A stretch of DNA of 46,061 nucleotides from an uncultured Dialister sp. (GCA_900314595.1 OMVW01000010.1:1-46061); one strand, 5' to 3'; shown: positions 8,555-16,856, counted from the stretch's first letter. Notes: generated by a model not told the origin, from the sequence alone. Numbers and translations: made by a program.

Positions 8555-9211
8555 ATGAATAAGGCGAAACTCACTCAAAAGCAAATAAACCAGCTGCAGT
8601 TGATCAGGCAGATATGTGCAGCCGCAAAATCATATAAAACCCAGCTTGTCGGTAAGACATTCCTATACATTTTTGATGATAGATATATAGAGGTCATGTT
8701 TAAAGTCACAAACTTCCGACACCTTACCGGAGTACAATCATCTTTATCCGCCAGAGAATTTTACATTAAAGCCATCAGAAACCAACTGCAGACCAATCAG
8801 ATTTCCTTTTCATCCAATCATCCCTATGAGTTGTGCCTGAAAAAGATAACCCATATTACCGACATTGCCAACCTTGCACAGTCGGAATCATTTATGCTTG
8901 AAGAAATAACGACCCAAAGCAAGGCCTATAAATTCGGCACCACGGACCTGAACTTCTCCTTATGCCTTGACCTGGAATATGACAATCATCACAATCCCAA
9001 AGGCCCCTACTACGTCGCCCAGTCCCTACGTGATGAGGACTGCTTCTCCAGGAGCAAATCAGTCTTTGATATTACACATATATTTGCCAAAAGAAACGAC
9101 GAAAAACTATATTCCATACCCATTTACCCCAGCCAGCCGAAGCAGCCTGTTCCAGAAACAGTCAAAGCACTGCTCTCGGAAGACCTGCTGAATTCATACC
9201 AATGCCTGTAA
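8555..9211 (+). CDS. PBECR4-like predicted nuclease
   Basis: The 218-residue cytoplasmic protein has no signal peptide or membrane helix. Residues about 40-130 (VMFKVTNFRHLTGV, then SAREFYIKAI) resemble the PBECR4 domain, a predicted member of the barnase/EndoU/colicin E5-D/RelE-like nuclease superfamily found in phage and mobile elements. This assignment is from recognition of the pattern, not a search. The ATG has an aaagg site five bases upstream. It is the only plus-strand gene of the defence module and is preceded by promoter, structured RNA and terminator. A terminator follows at 9313-9338, so RNA plus gene form one compact unit. If a nuclease, the RNA or an unseen partner may restrain it (inference). 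Confidence 0.6.
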   Translation: MNKAKLTQKQINQLQLIRQICAAAKSYKTQLVGKTFLYIFDDRYIEVMFKVTNFRHLTGVQSSLSAREFYIKAIRNQLQTNQISFSSNHPYELCLKKITHITDIANLAQSESFMLEEITTQSKAYKFGTTDLNFSLCLDLEYDNHHNPKGPYYVAQSLRDEDCFSRSKSVFDITHIFAKRNDEKLYSIPIYPSQPKQPVPETVKALLSEDLLNSYQCL

Positions 9212-9312
9212 CAACCATGAACTTAAAATTTCATTTCCTCATTTTCATAATTCGCGTGCCAGACCTCCAAAACAGATTTCAGCCAAAACAATGAAACGAT
9301 TACGACACCATA

Positions 9313-9340
9313 AAAGCCTTCCCTTACAAGAAGGCTTTTT
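9313..9340 (+). terminator. Terminator after the PBECR4-like gene
   Basis: A perfect 9-bp stem aaagccttc (9313-9321) / gaaggcttt (9330-9338) with an 8-base loop and T-run. Confidence 0.88.
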
Positions 9341-9638
9341 CCTCCCCAGCCCCTATCTCCCTCGGACGATCTTGGCATCATAGAACACGCCCCTCACCCG
9401 GTCCCCTGCCCGCCGGAGATCACAAAGAAACAGCCCCCCTATGCCGCAATGGAAATTGAAATTCTGACCTGGAAATAATGGATTGGCACTTCATCATTCA
9501 CGCTAAAAGCCGCCCGTGCCCCCACGAGCGGTCTTTCTCCGTTGTCTAAAATTGGTCTTTTTATCTCAGCCATTATTGGTCATTTTATTTGGAAGTTAAA
9601 AATATCTTATAAATTATAATTATACCGACTCTTCATAA
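9341..9638. other. Convergent intergenic spacer
   Basis: About 300 bases between two convergent units. Apart from the two terminators I see nothing coding or structured here. Confidence 0.6.
9506..9535 (-). terminator. Hairpin terminator of the CBASS operon
   Basis: aaagccgcccgtg (9506-9518) pairs with cacgagcggtcttt (9523-9535) with one bulge and one G-T pair. On the minus strand it ends in a short T-run, about 100 bp past the last CBASS gene. Confidence 0.65.
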
Positions 9639-10319
9639 TTATACCGATTCTTCTGCATCTGATTTAACAGTTTTATCTTTTGTTAGAGTTATATTTCCTC
9701 GCGTCTGAGGGTATCTATCTGTAAAGTATATTCCATTTAAATACTCTAAATCATCCTTTTTCTCATAATCTAGTATATTAAACCCATTGTACGGCTGTGT
9801 ATTGATCTCCTTTTCTCTAGTTTGATTTGAATAAGAGAATTGAAGTGAAAAATTGTCCTTTCCTTCATTTTTCAACCAGACCAAATCACTTTTCGAAGAC
9901 GATTTAGGGAAGTAACATTTACATGTCATTTCTGTCCAGCTTTGTTTTATAACCAGAGTCATATCTACTTTAACCGGGTTACCAAATTTATCCTTAAAAT
10001 TAGATTCTAACTCACCCTTCCATGTACCATTAAGATCACAAACATTTGTCAGACGTTTAAACAGCGAAAATTTCCATAAATAATCATTAAAAACTTTTGA
10101 TAAAGCCCCGTATATTAAACCAACGGAAACGGAATTACTCAAAACACCTCCATTAAAAAGTGGCATTATCATTTTCACCAATTGGTCAACAATCCCCAGA
10201 TTCATTAAGGACAGGCTCAAAAGGGTTACGTTCAATATATATGTTAAAACGATGCTTAAAAGCACGGTATAAAATATGACTTTTGCTCTTATCCTTGTGC
10301 TAAGTCCATAATTACTCAT
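9639..10319 (-). CDS. cap15: CBASS effector Cap15 (two-TM beta-barrel)
   Basis: The 226-residue protein has two hydrophobic segments (about residues 13-37 and 55-80). A soluble beta-rich domain follows that opens LNGTWKGEL (96-104) and ends RGNITLTK. This matches Cap15, a membrane-embedded CBASS effector whose beta-barrel binds a cyclic dinucleotide and which then disrupts the inner membrane and kills the infected cell. It is the last gene of a four-gene operon. Its ATG overlaps the Cap3 stop (ATGA), and a terminator follows. Some CBASS effectors are hard to name from sequence alone, but topology, length and position all agree. Confidence 0.8.
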   Translation of the reverse strand: MSNYGLSTRIRAKVIFYTVLLSIVLTYILNVTLLSLSLMNLGIVDQLVKMIMPLFNGGVLSNSVSVGLIYGALSKVFNDYLWKFSLFKRLTNVCDLNGTWKGELESNFKDKFGNPVKVDMTLVIKQSWTEMTCKCYFPKSSSKSDLVWLKNEGKDNFSLQFSYSNQTREKEINTQPYNGFNILDYEKKDDLEYLNGIYFTDRYPQTRGNITLTKDKTVKSDAEESV

Positions 10320-10795
10320 TTTATCCTCTTTATATACTGCGATTCTATAAAAAATGGGGATTGAGAAGTAACCTTGCCAACATAAAGATCCGTCTGACCG
10401 ACAATCACCATAAACAACTCTGGAAACACACTACTGCCATCTTTGAGTATAGTTGCAAGCAGTTGCCGGTCTGTAGTTGAGGGAATTGGCCTTTTTTCCG
10501 GGTGCGTATGCCACTCTCCAAGATAATTGACTACGCCCTTGCTATGTTTCCAATACTCATTTATTATCTCTTGTCCTGTTTCTTTACTTCTTACGAAACT
10601 AGTGCGAGTTGCTTTATCCTTTTCGGAAGGCTTCGATATGGCTGATATAATATATCTGCTTTTATTCAATTCCTTCTTGCCAAGCAATATCCCTCCACTT
10701 TCATTATCCAAGGATGATGTTTGGCAAAAGCGATTAAGCATCTTAATTATATGTTCTGGTATTATTAAGCATGTATCCTTCAGCAAAATTTTCAT
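10316..10795 (-). CDS. cap3: CBASS Cap3, JAB/JAMM isopeptidase
   Basis: A 159-residue JAB-domain protease. Glu32 in ESGGILLG, and the zinc motif H96-T-H98 with Ser106 and Asp109 (EWHTHPEKRPIPSTTD), form a complete JAMM site. In type II CBASS Cap3 removes the conjugate that Cap2 adds to the C terminus of the CD-NTase. It lies 6 bp after cap2 and overlaps cap15 by 4 bp, so translation is coupled. Nothing looks degenerate. Confidence 0.9.
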   Translation of the reverse strand: MKILLKDTCLIIPEHIIKMLNRFCQTSSLDNESGGILLGKKELNKSRYIISAISKPSEKDKATRTSFVRSKETGQEIINEYWKHSKGVVNYLGEWHTHPEKRPIPSTTDRQLLATILKDGSSVFPELFMVIVGQTDLYVGKVTSQSPFFIESQYIKRIK

Positions 10796-10801
10796 AATAA
10801 A

Positions 10802-12475
10802 TCAATCCACACGATTAATATAAAATCCTGAGTCCATTTTACCTTTCCAGAATGGGTTAATTTCAAAAGATAGACTTTCATCTTTCAAATTTTTCCCAAA
10901 CCAGGTGTAAACGTAATTTCTAGCTTTATTTTTCTCCACATAAGTATCAGTAAAATACTCCAGAAAATCATAAATAAATTTCTTTAGCTCAATAATTGAG
11001 TATGGCATAAAAGTCGATTGACAGCCGGATTCTCTTTTTAGAAACTGTTGGGCATTCTTTATAACCTGATATTTGAAATTCAACTGACTATCAAACAATT
11101 CATCATATACTTGCTGATGTTTCGAAATAATTATAGCATGCGCAGCTGCCACAAATGGCTCCACCCAAACAATTATAATTGGCTTATTTATTATGCCAGC
11201 ATTGAAATCTTTCAGGATTTTATATTCAAAAGGATAATCTCCTACAGCTACAAATACAAAATCCACCTCGTTGAGCTCGATAGACTTTAATTTTAAAAAT
11301 TCAAAACCATCAATTGCAAATGTACGACAATCAATATTAGGATTTTCTTTGATCAACTTTTCTTTTATCGCATCGACTTTATGGTTTCTTAAATACTCAT
11401 AACCGCAATAGTGCCTTGCCAGATTATCTGCCTTCAGTGTATCTGCATCTATAAGTGAAAAATGCGATGTGCCGCAATCTTTAAAAGCTTCCACTAAAGA
11501 GCTGCCAACAGACCCGCAACCAATAATTGCTATTCGCTGTAACTTTTTCCACAAACCTACGCCTCCGCGATTAAATAATCTTTCCTGATTCATATTAGTT
11601 AAACTCATCCGCATAGGGCTGCAAATTTTATTATTATAACCAAGCAGTATGTAAGCTGGAACACGAGCATTTCTAAATCCATGTATCCGCGTCTTTATAA
11701 TCCGATGCATGAAAGGTAATAGAATAGGCTCTGTCTCACCAATATCAAGAATAACCAAGTGCCTCTTCCCAAGATTATTATCAAGAAACTTATTATATGC
11801 TGGAAATGCTTTAGAATCCTTTTTGATCATCGAATAGAATCCCAAATTAGTCTTCGGCAAAGGAAAAGAAATTTCCTGATGAAAAGGTAAATATAGGCAC
11901 TGAATATAATCATCCTTGGCAGCATTTGTTCCATAAATATGATCATAATAATGCTGAAGCAAAGTACAATTATCCGCAACATAAATAATTTTTTTGAGCC
12001 ATATTCCAGGTAAAGTCGTAGGTTCATCATGTTTGGAAAGGATGCTTTCTACAATATGAAAATCCTGATCATCAGACTTTAGATTCCAATAGGCTGAAAT
12101 TTCATCATGAACATCATTCCCGTTTATGCCTTCAAATCCATCTTCAATCGCTTTCCTTGCCAAGTAAAATGTGGACACAATCAAGCCAATTGGATTTTTA
12201 ATATCAGGAATAGATTTAGAAGTATCAAATAAGCACAACTTACAATCAGAGCCAACATGAGGAAGCTGCGGCAATTTTTTATATGAATCCTGAGCGATAT
12301 AAATATCCGGGAAAGTATAAGGAAAGGCCTCACCCAATTTGCAAATCAATTCTATTTCATGCTGATGGAGCTGAAAGTGTGCGGAAATTTCACGGCGAGG
12401 CAAGGCCAGATTTACCTGAGTAAAGCCAGTATCACCCAGTTTCTCAAGTAATAGTTTATGCAGATCTTCCGTCAT
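10802..12475 (-). CDS. cap2: CBASS Cap2, E1-E2 fusion conjugating enzyme
   Basis: An N-terminal E2-like domain (about residues 1-140) has candidate active-site Cys81 in DCKLCLFD. A linker leads to a ThiF/E1 adenylation domain with GCGSVG at 319-324 and DADTLKADNLARH, and the probable E1 catalytic Cys485 in ESGCQST. Cap2 joins the C terminus of its CD-NTase to a target and so primes cyclic-nucleotide synthesis. Start choice: ATG at 12475 has ggag nine bases upstream and gives 557 residues, with a 20-bp overlap with the CD-NTase gene. ATGs at 12508 and 12529 in the same frame cannot be excluded. Confidence 0.92.
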   Translation of the reverse strand: MTEDLHKLLLEKLGDTGFTQVNLALPRREISAHFQLHQHEIELICKLGEAFPYTFPDIYIAQDSYKKLPQLPHVGSDCKLCLFDTSKSIPDIKNPIGLIVSTFYLARKAIEDGFEGINGNDVHDEISAYWNLKSDDQDFHIVESILSKHDEPTTLPGIWLKKIIYVADNCTLLQHYYDHIYGTNAAKDDYIQCLYLPFHQEISFPLPKTNLGFYSMIKKDSKAFPAYNKFLDNNLGKRHLVILDIGETEPILLPFMHRIIKTRIHGFRNARVPAYILLGYNNKICSPMRMSLTNMNQERLFNRGGVGLWKKLQRIAIIGCGSVGSSLVEAFKDCGTSHFSLIDADTLKADNLARHYCGYEYLRNHKVDAIKEKLIKENPNIDCRTFAIDGFEFLKLKSIELNEVDFVFVAVGDYPFEYKILKDFNAGIINKPIIIVWVEPFVAAAHAIIISKHQQVYDELFDSQLNFKYQVIKNAQQFLKRESGCQSTFMPYSIIELKKFIYDFLEYFTDTYVEKNKARNYVYTWFGKNLKDESLSFEINPFWKGKMDSGFYINRVD

Positions 12476-13418
12476 GACGGAGTACTCCGGGCATAGATGT
12501 TCTTTCATAACAATCTTCTGAATCACCATCCTTCGGATCTTCCCCTAAAGGAAATCTATCGCCAAACAATTCCCGCATCTTCAGGGACGCATCCCTGCGG
12601 CTGGTACATACAATAGCATCTGCTAAGCTATCCCTTAAATCCGTCAACCCATCCATGATACGCTTTTTATCTGATTCACTTTTAGCGAGAAATAAGTCGT
12701 CATAAGGATCAGCCGGTTTGATACAAGTAAAATTATTACTTAATTCTGTTAGAATTTCATTCACTGTAGTGTAAAGGCCTTTTTCGTCCCGGCCCTCATA
12801 TACATCAATATTCTCAGCAGCCAGTACCGTGATTTCAATCCCCTTCAATGGAATGCCCGAATAATCTTTCCAGGCCTTAATATACCTTACGATTCTCCTG
12901 AGCTGCTCACCATTATCTTTAACTTTATCCCTGAACCAATCAGTTAATGCTTTGGGATCACTCTTTGTCCATCCTTTATTCTTATGTGCCAAATAGGGTA
13001 CTTCTTCCCAATTATTGTAAATATAAATGGGGTAATCTATGTGATGATCATCTGCATAAACCACCCTGACACATGTATCTTTATCTATCGTTTTATTTGT
13101 ATGTCCTTCTACAGCGGATTTTATCCAGGTATGTACAGTAAATGGAGCCGGATATTCGTCAGGATCATCATCACTGTAACCCTGAAGATACACACCGTCA
13201 TCAATATCATACTCATTACCATCAATAGGATTTACTGTAGTCCTCATCGCAAAAGAGCCCTGACCACAAAATTTCGGCTGATTTTTCTTTTTGTATGAAA
13301 ACCAGCTTTTTATTTCCTTTCGTAATGCATTTCTGCTTTTACGAAGGCTATCCTCCTTACTCTTTGTAAGTTTTATATTATCATCAAATTCACAAAACAA
13401 ATCGTTAATGTCTGCCAT
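12456..13418 (-). CDS. CBASS CD-NTase, DncV-like cyclic dinucleotide synthase
   Basis: Nucleotidyltransferase of 320 residues from the ATG at 13418. The alternative TTG at 13460 is unlikely; an aggaga site lies 11 bases before the ATG. GQGS is at 52-55, the metal-binding pair Asp71/Asp73 lies in YDIDDGVY, and the third carboxylate is Asp128 in HIDYP. WTKSDPKALTDWF and RYIKAWKD match the helical region of Vibrio DncV, suggesting clade A or B; the actual product is unknown. The C terminus ends in Ala (GRSA), fitting the terminal Gly/Ala that Cap2 conjugates. First gene of the operon CD-NTase, Cap2, Cap3, Cap15. Confidence 0.92.
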   Translation of the reverse strand: MADINDLFCEFDDNIKLTKSKEDSLRKSRNALRKEIKSWFSYKKKNQPKFCGQGSFAMRTTVNPIDGNEYDIDDGVYLQGYSDDDPDEYPAPFTVHTWIKSAVEGHTNKTIDKDTCVRVVYADDHHIDYPIYIYNNWEEVPYLAHKNKGWTKSDPKALTDWFRDKVKDNGEQLRRIVRYIKAWKDYSGIPLKGIEITVLAAENIDVYEGRDEKGLYTTVNEILTELSNNFTCIKPADPYDDLFLAKSESDKKRIMDGLTDLRDSLADAIVCTSRRDASLKMRELFGDRFPLGEDPKDGDSEDCYERTSMPGVLRHDGRSA

Positions 13419-13732
13419 TCTAATCACTGTCTCCTCTGTATAGAAATAAATATATTCCAAACTCTATAAAGATGGTTTTACATTTTTAAAAATGCGTTTG
13501 TTTGATTCTCAATATATAGTATCATATCATTATAGCGAATACAATGTATATTCATCATAAGGAGGCCCTTGCCAAAACCAGTCAAAATAAAAGCATCTAT
13601 TCAAAAGAGCATATGCCTTTTATTATTCTTCTTACATCAAATCCATCTGATATTCCTTAAATTCTTATCCTGAAACATCATTTCACGTGAACATGAATCC
13701 CACAATACCGATTTTAAAAATAGCTTAGCTTA
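13419..13732. other. AT-rich spacer upstream of the CBASS operon
   Basis: No gene is seen. The stretch holds a candidate promoter for the CBASS operon; the rest is AT-rich with no clear repeat. Confidence 0.6.
13516..13544 (-). promoter_or_regulatory. Putative promoter of the CBASS operon
   Basis: On the minus strand TTGTAT (13539-13544) and TACTAT (13516-13521) are 17 bp apart, about 95 bases upstream of the CD-NTase ATG. The area is AT-rich, so chance matches are likely. Confidence 0.35.
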
Positions 13733-14851
13733 CTATTTCTTTAAAAAGTCTGTCAAGCTCCCTTCCCTGCCATTTTGCCAATCACAAAAATAATCGTCAC
13801 AAAAGTTAATATCCTGGATAAAAAAAGAATCCCAGGTTTTTTCTAACGAAATGAAGATACCTGTTGGTGATCCATAAAGAAACACTATTGCACCAATATT
13901 GCCGGATATCTTGAGAAATATAACCCCATGGCTAAGAGGTGATAACTGTAGATACTGAAGCAATGGTTCAATAGACTTCTCTAATCCGTTTGGTTTTTGC
14001 CCTTTTTCAGCAGGGATAAAATAGTTTCTCATCACATTCTCATTAAGGATGGCATTTCTGAATCCATCAAATCTGGCATCCAGCACAAATTCCTGTCCTT
14101 TGATCATCGCCAGGCAGTTGAATACAATTTTTCCCAAAACAATATACATAGACCTGATATCAATTTTTAAACGAATATCCATATTCGCCAATCCCGAATG
14201 ATACTCTGGCAAGTTGTCAGATTCATCAATATTCATATTATCGGAATTCTTGAGTATCCAACTTTTGATTTCTTCTGTTTTAGCCTCTGCTTCCTGATCC
14301 GAACAATTTTCATGTACTCCTATATATAAGGCTTTCCCATCTATACCAAGTATATAGCAATTCTTTAAAGAATCATCATTTTCTCTAACAATTCGTACGT
14401 TTCCCTTGCTACTCTTTACCAGATTTGAGAAGTAAGTCATCGCTTCAGCCGATGTTACTATATGAGTTTGATCCCGAAGATCATGTGTAATAGTAACCTG
14501 ATATTTCCCATCCTCCCCTGTTCCAGCCACTAAAATCTGCCATATAGTACAAGGTACCCTTTTCTCCATATACCCAAGCACTATATGACTGTCCATTCTA
14601 ATAAACCCTACCTGATGCTTGCGACTATGACTTTTGCGTCCCGAAGGGCCATATAGATTTCTTGGTAAAAAGACATGAACTGCATTGTGTATAAAATTTT
14701 CTTCATGTACCGAAAACCGATGATTGACCTCATCACTCACATAACCCTTCGGCAGCATTTTTAAGCCCCCGATAGCCTTTGGGAAAACATGCTCTCTTTC
14801 TAAGAAATGTGCCTTCTCATCATCATAGAGTGAATAAATGCATTTGTTCAT
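13733..14851 (-). CDS. HNH-like endonuclease domain protein, unknown role
   Basis: Start at 14851 is chosen because a ggagg site lies seven bases upstream; the in-frame extension to 15034 reads through a terminator hairpin and looks non-coding. The 372-residue product opens with MNKCIYSLYDDEKAHFLERE, then HVFPKAIGGLKMLPKGY and EVNHRFSVHEENF within the first 55 residues. This resembles the EH-x-P-x-x-x-GG ... N-x-x-x-S-x-x-E pattern of a family of HNH endonucleases, here without the usual Cys pairs. The remaining 300 residues have no feature I recognise. It faces the same way as CBASS but is separated from it by about 315 bp, so it is probably its own unit. A defence role is a guess from position. 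Confidence 0.6.
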   Translation of the reverse strand: MNKCIYSLYDDEKAHFLEREHVFPKAIGGLKMLPKGYVSDEVNHRFSVHEENFIHNAVHVFLPRNLYGPSGRKSHSRKHQVGFIRMDSHIVLGYMEKRVPCTIWQILVAGTGEDGKYQVTITHDLRDQTHIVTSAEAMTYFSNLVKSSKGNVRIVRENDDSLKNCYILGIDGKALYIGVHENCSDQEAEAKTEEIKSWILKNSDNMNIDESDNLPEYHSGLANMDIRLKIDIRSMYIVLGKIVFNCLAMIKGQEFVLDARFDGFRNAILNENVMRNYFIPAEKGQKPNGLEKSIEPLLQYLQLSPLSHGVIFLKISGNIGAIVFLYGSPTGIFISLEKTWDSFFIQDINFCDDYFCDWQNGREGSLTDFLKK

Positions 14852-14976
14852 AACTTGCCCTCCATGAGTATAACTTTTTAATTTTTTATATTCCAAATTA
14901 CTTACCTTAGTAACTTTTACTGACATCAAATTGATTTCAGTACTCCATTTACTATCAGTATACCATCGATTCACGT

Positions 14977-15025
14977 GAAAAAATCTCCTCACACAAATAG
15001 ATACTGTGTAAGGAGATTTTTTATT
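14977..15025 (-). terminator. Strong bidirectional terminator
   Basis: aaaaaatctcct (14977-14988) pairs perfectly with aggagatttttt (15010-15021), extended inside by acaca/tgtgt. T-runs exist on both strands. It directly follows the gene fragment at 15045-15211 and so marks the original 3' end of the transcription unit that the IS cut. Confidence 0.88.
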
Positions 15026-15044
15026 TCTTATCAAATGGAATTAC

Positions 15045-15214
15045 TTACAATCTTCTTGTAGGAATGGAATACGCTTTATATAAAGCTTTATAATACTTAT
15101 CCTTCAATGATGGATCCCGGCGGAGTTTATTCATGCAGTCTTTATAGGCTGTGCTTTGATGCGTATTGGATATTATTAATTTTCTTCCGTTAGGGGCTGG
15201 AGCGCCATTTTTAT
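15045..15214 (-). pseudogene. 3' fragment of an unidentified gene cut by an IS
   Basis: From the IS boundary at 15214 down to a stop at 15045 an open frame reads DKNGAPAPNGRKLIISNTH and continues to a C terminus KAYSIPTRRL. A strong terminator follows immediately. This looks like the last 55 or so residues of a real gene whose upstream part was lost when the IS arrived; sequence on the far side of the IS (15679 on) shows no matching 5' part. The family is not recognised. The apparent continuous frame up to 15398 is only an out-of-frame shadow of the transposase. Confidence 0.45.
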
Positions 15215-15678
15215 CCTGAAGTCCCATAAAATTATATCCAGGTCGGAACCTCAACTTCCATTGCATCGTAAAGTGAAGCTTGTTTCTTTGTGATCTCCGA
15301 CAGATGATGAGCTTTGCCTGGCTGCTGGTAATATTCGATGAAGTCCAGGTCATCAAGCAGGGTCTGCATTGTGTAGGACTTGAACAAGTCATGGTCATCC
15401 ATATGTTTTTTGATGTATGACAGGTACATCAGGGCCACAAACTGGATAACCAGTTTGCTCTCGAAGTTTTCCTCGGAACTTATGGATATACGTTTCATGC
15501 CCAAGCAATCCTTCAGACTTTAAAAGAACTTTTCAAACAAATCCTTAGTACAGTCAAGCCTCAAAGGCATAGAAATAATTTTAAAAACACAAAAAAGGCA
15601 GCAATTATGCGGGTTTAGCGCACTGCTGCCAATGTAAATCATGCTGACCTAGATATAAAAACAAGGGACTTCAGGATA
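15212..15678 (-). mobile_element. IS remnant, copy 2, internally deleted with both ends
   Basis: The 467-bp element is bounded by a perfect 14-bp inverted repeat: tatcctgaagtccc (15212-15225) and gggacttcaggata (15665-15678). Inside is the 3' end of the same transposase as copy 1 (frame 15232-15504, 90 residues, ESKLVIQFVALMYLS ... EVEVPTWI). Next to the right end is a ggcagca/tgctgcc hairpin (about 15598-15631). Most of the transposase gene is missing, giving a MITE-like derivative that could move only with help in trans. The orientation is the same as copy 1, so the two flank the defence module as direct repeats. Confidence 0.85.
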
Positions 15679-15767
15679 TAACTATATAGTGATAATAAAA
15701 TCAGACTAAATAATAACGTCCCAAGAACAACAATAATGTATTACTGAGCTTTGGGATTTTTTTATTT

Positions 15768-16856
15768 TCATCTATTATATAGAAGTATCCTGCTTATTTT
15801 TGGGAATCGGTCCACGACCAGACATATAATAACACTGATTGCTAGTATGCAGCACCATAAGAGAATAACTTTTAACGGCATAAGCATATGGACCGCTGTC
15901 AGCTTCCTGGAGATCAACATACAGAATGGGAAATGAATCAGGTAGATGCCGAAAGAATTTCGGCTGAGCCAGTTCCAAGCTTTTTGAAATGGATAATGCC
16001 CTCTACGAGAGAAAAGTTCAAAAATGCATAGAGTACAGATGACCAGAAATCCATAGTTATACCACACATTATAATTGACACCTTTCCAATGAGCAGCCAT
16101 TTGAAAAACCACTGTAAAAATAAATGATACAAATCCTGCAATTGCCAGAGCAGAAGTAGAAAATTGCTTCAGCATTCCCTTCTTCATACACCAGCCGAGG
16201 ATGATATAAAGTCCATACATTCCTCCGGCAAAGCCCAGATCAAGGGCGGGCCCCCAGGGTACATCAGGCCTTCCCATTATTCGCCGAATAAGAGAAAGCA
16301 CAGGCAGCCCGAAAGCATAAACCGAGAGGAGTCCGATAGGAAATCGAAGAATTTTAGAATTCAGGTTATTCAAAGCCCTGGCGGCAAAAGGGATGCATAT
16401 ATAAAGTCCAATAATCATGGGCATATACCACATATGCCCCATCCGTACCTGACGGATTAAAAGAACATCTTCTATGAAGCTCAAATTGTTCCAGTGAGTA
16501 AAATGAGCCGCGGGAAGAAATATATCATAAAGGACGATCCAAATTTCTGTAGTCATCAGCATGCCAAGCCAGTTCTTTTTCCAAAAATTTATACACCCTT
16601 TTGCATCATAATAACGATCAAGAAGAAGGTAACCAGAAAGGAAAAGAAAGAGAGGAACCCCAAGCCGTCCTATAGTAAACGCTGTTACAGCAAAGCTTGA
16701 AGATATCAAACTCATGTTATTCAGTTTAATTGGAATCATGGAATATAAATTTTCTGTGGAATGAACTAAAAGCACCATAAGAATGGCTAAAGCCCGTACC
16801 GTATCCAGCCATTCAATTCGCCCATTTTTTCTTGTCTTGCCAAATTTATCCAACAT
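15768..16856 (-). CDS. Acyltransferase 3 family membrane protein
   Basis: Multi-span acyltransferase 3 (OafA/WecH-like) protein that would O-acetylate or otherwise acylate a sugar of the surface glycan at the inner membrane. The start is taken as the ATG at 16856, which has agagg four bases upstream, giving 362 residues; the longer frame starts with TTG. IEWLDTVRALAILMVLLVHS carries the conserved Arg and His of TM1, and RLGVPLFLFLSGYLL carries TM2. About ten hydrophobic segments follow. It is the last intact gene of the minus-strand polysaccharide cluster. Confidence 0.88.
   Translation of the reverse strand: MLDKFGKTRKNGRIEWLDTVRALAILMVLLVHSTENLYSMIPIKLNNMSLISSSFAVTAFTIGRLGVPLFLFLSGYLLLDRYYDAKGCINFWKKNWLGMLMTTEIWIVLYDIFLPAAHFTHWNNLSFIEDVLLIRQVRMGHMWYMPMIIGLYICIPFAARALNNLNSKILRFPIGLLSVYAFGLPVLSLIRRIMGRPDVPWGPALDLGFAGGMYGLYIILGWCMKKGMLKQFSTSALAIAGFVSFIFTVVFQMAAHWKGVNYNVWYNYGFLVICTLCIFELFSRRGHYPFQKAWNWLSRNSFGIYLIHFPFCMLISRKLTAVHMLMPLKVILLWCCILAISVIICLVVDRFPKISRILLYNR

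Noticed and set aside
13733..14851. Calling the HNH-like gene a CBASS effector (Cap5-type)
   Set aside because: No SAVED domain is recognisable, and the operon already has Cap15; the gene is outside the coupled operon.
15045..15398. A 117-residue minus-strand protein spanning the IS boundary
   Set aside because: Its upstream half is an out-of-frame reading of the transposase remnant; only the part below 15214 is kept as a gene fragment.
15719..15763. Terminator from tcccaa / ttggga with seven T
   Set aside because: The stem is only six pairs with a 26-base loop and no plus-strand gene precedes it.
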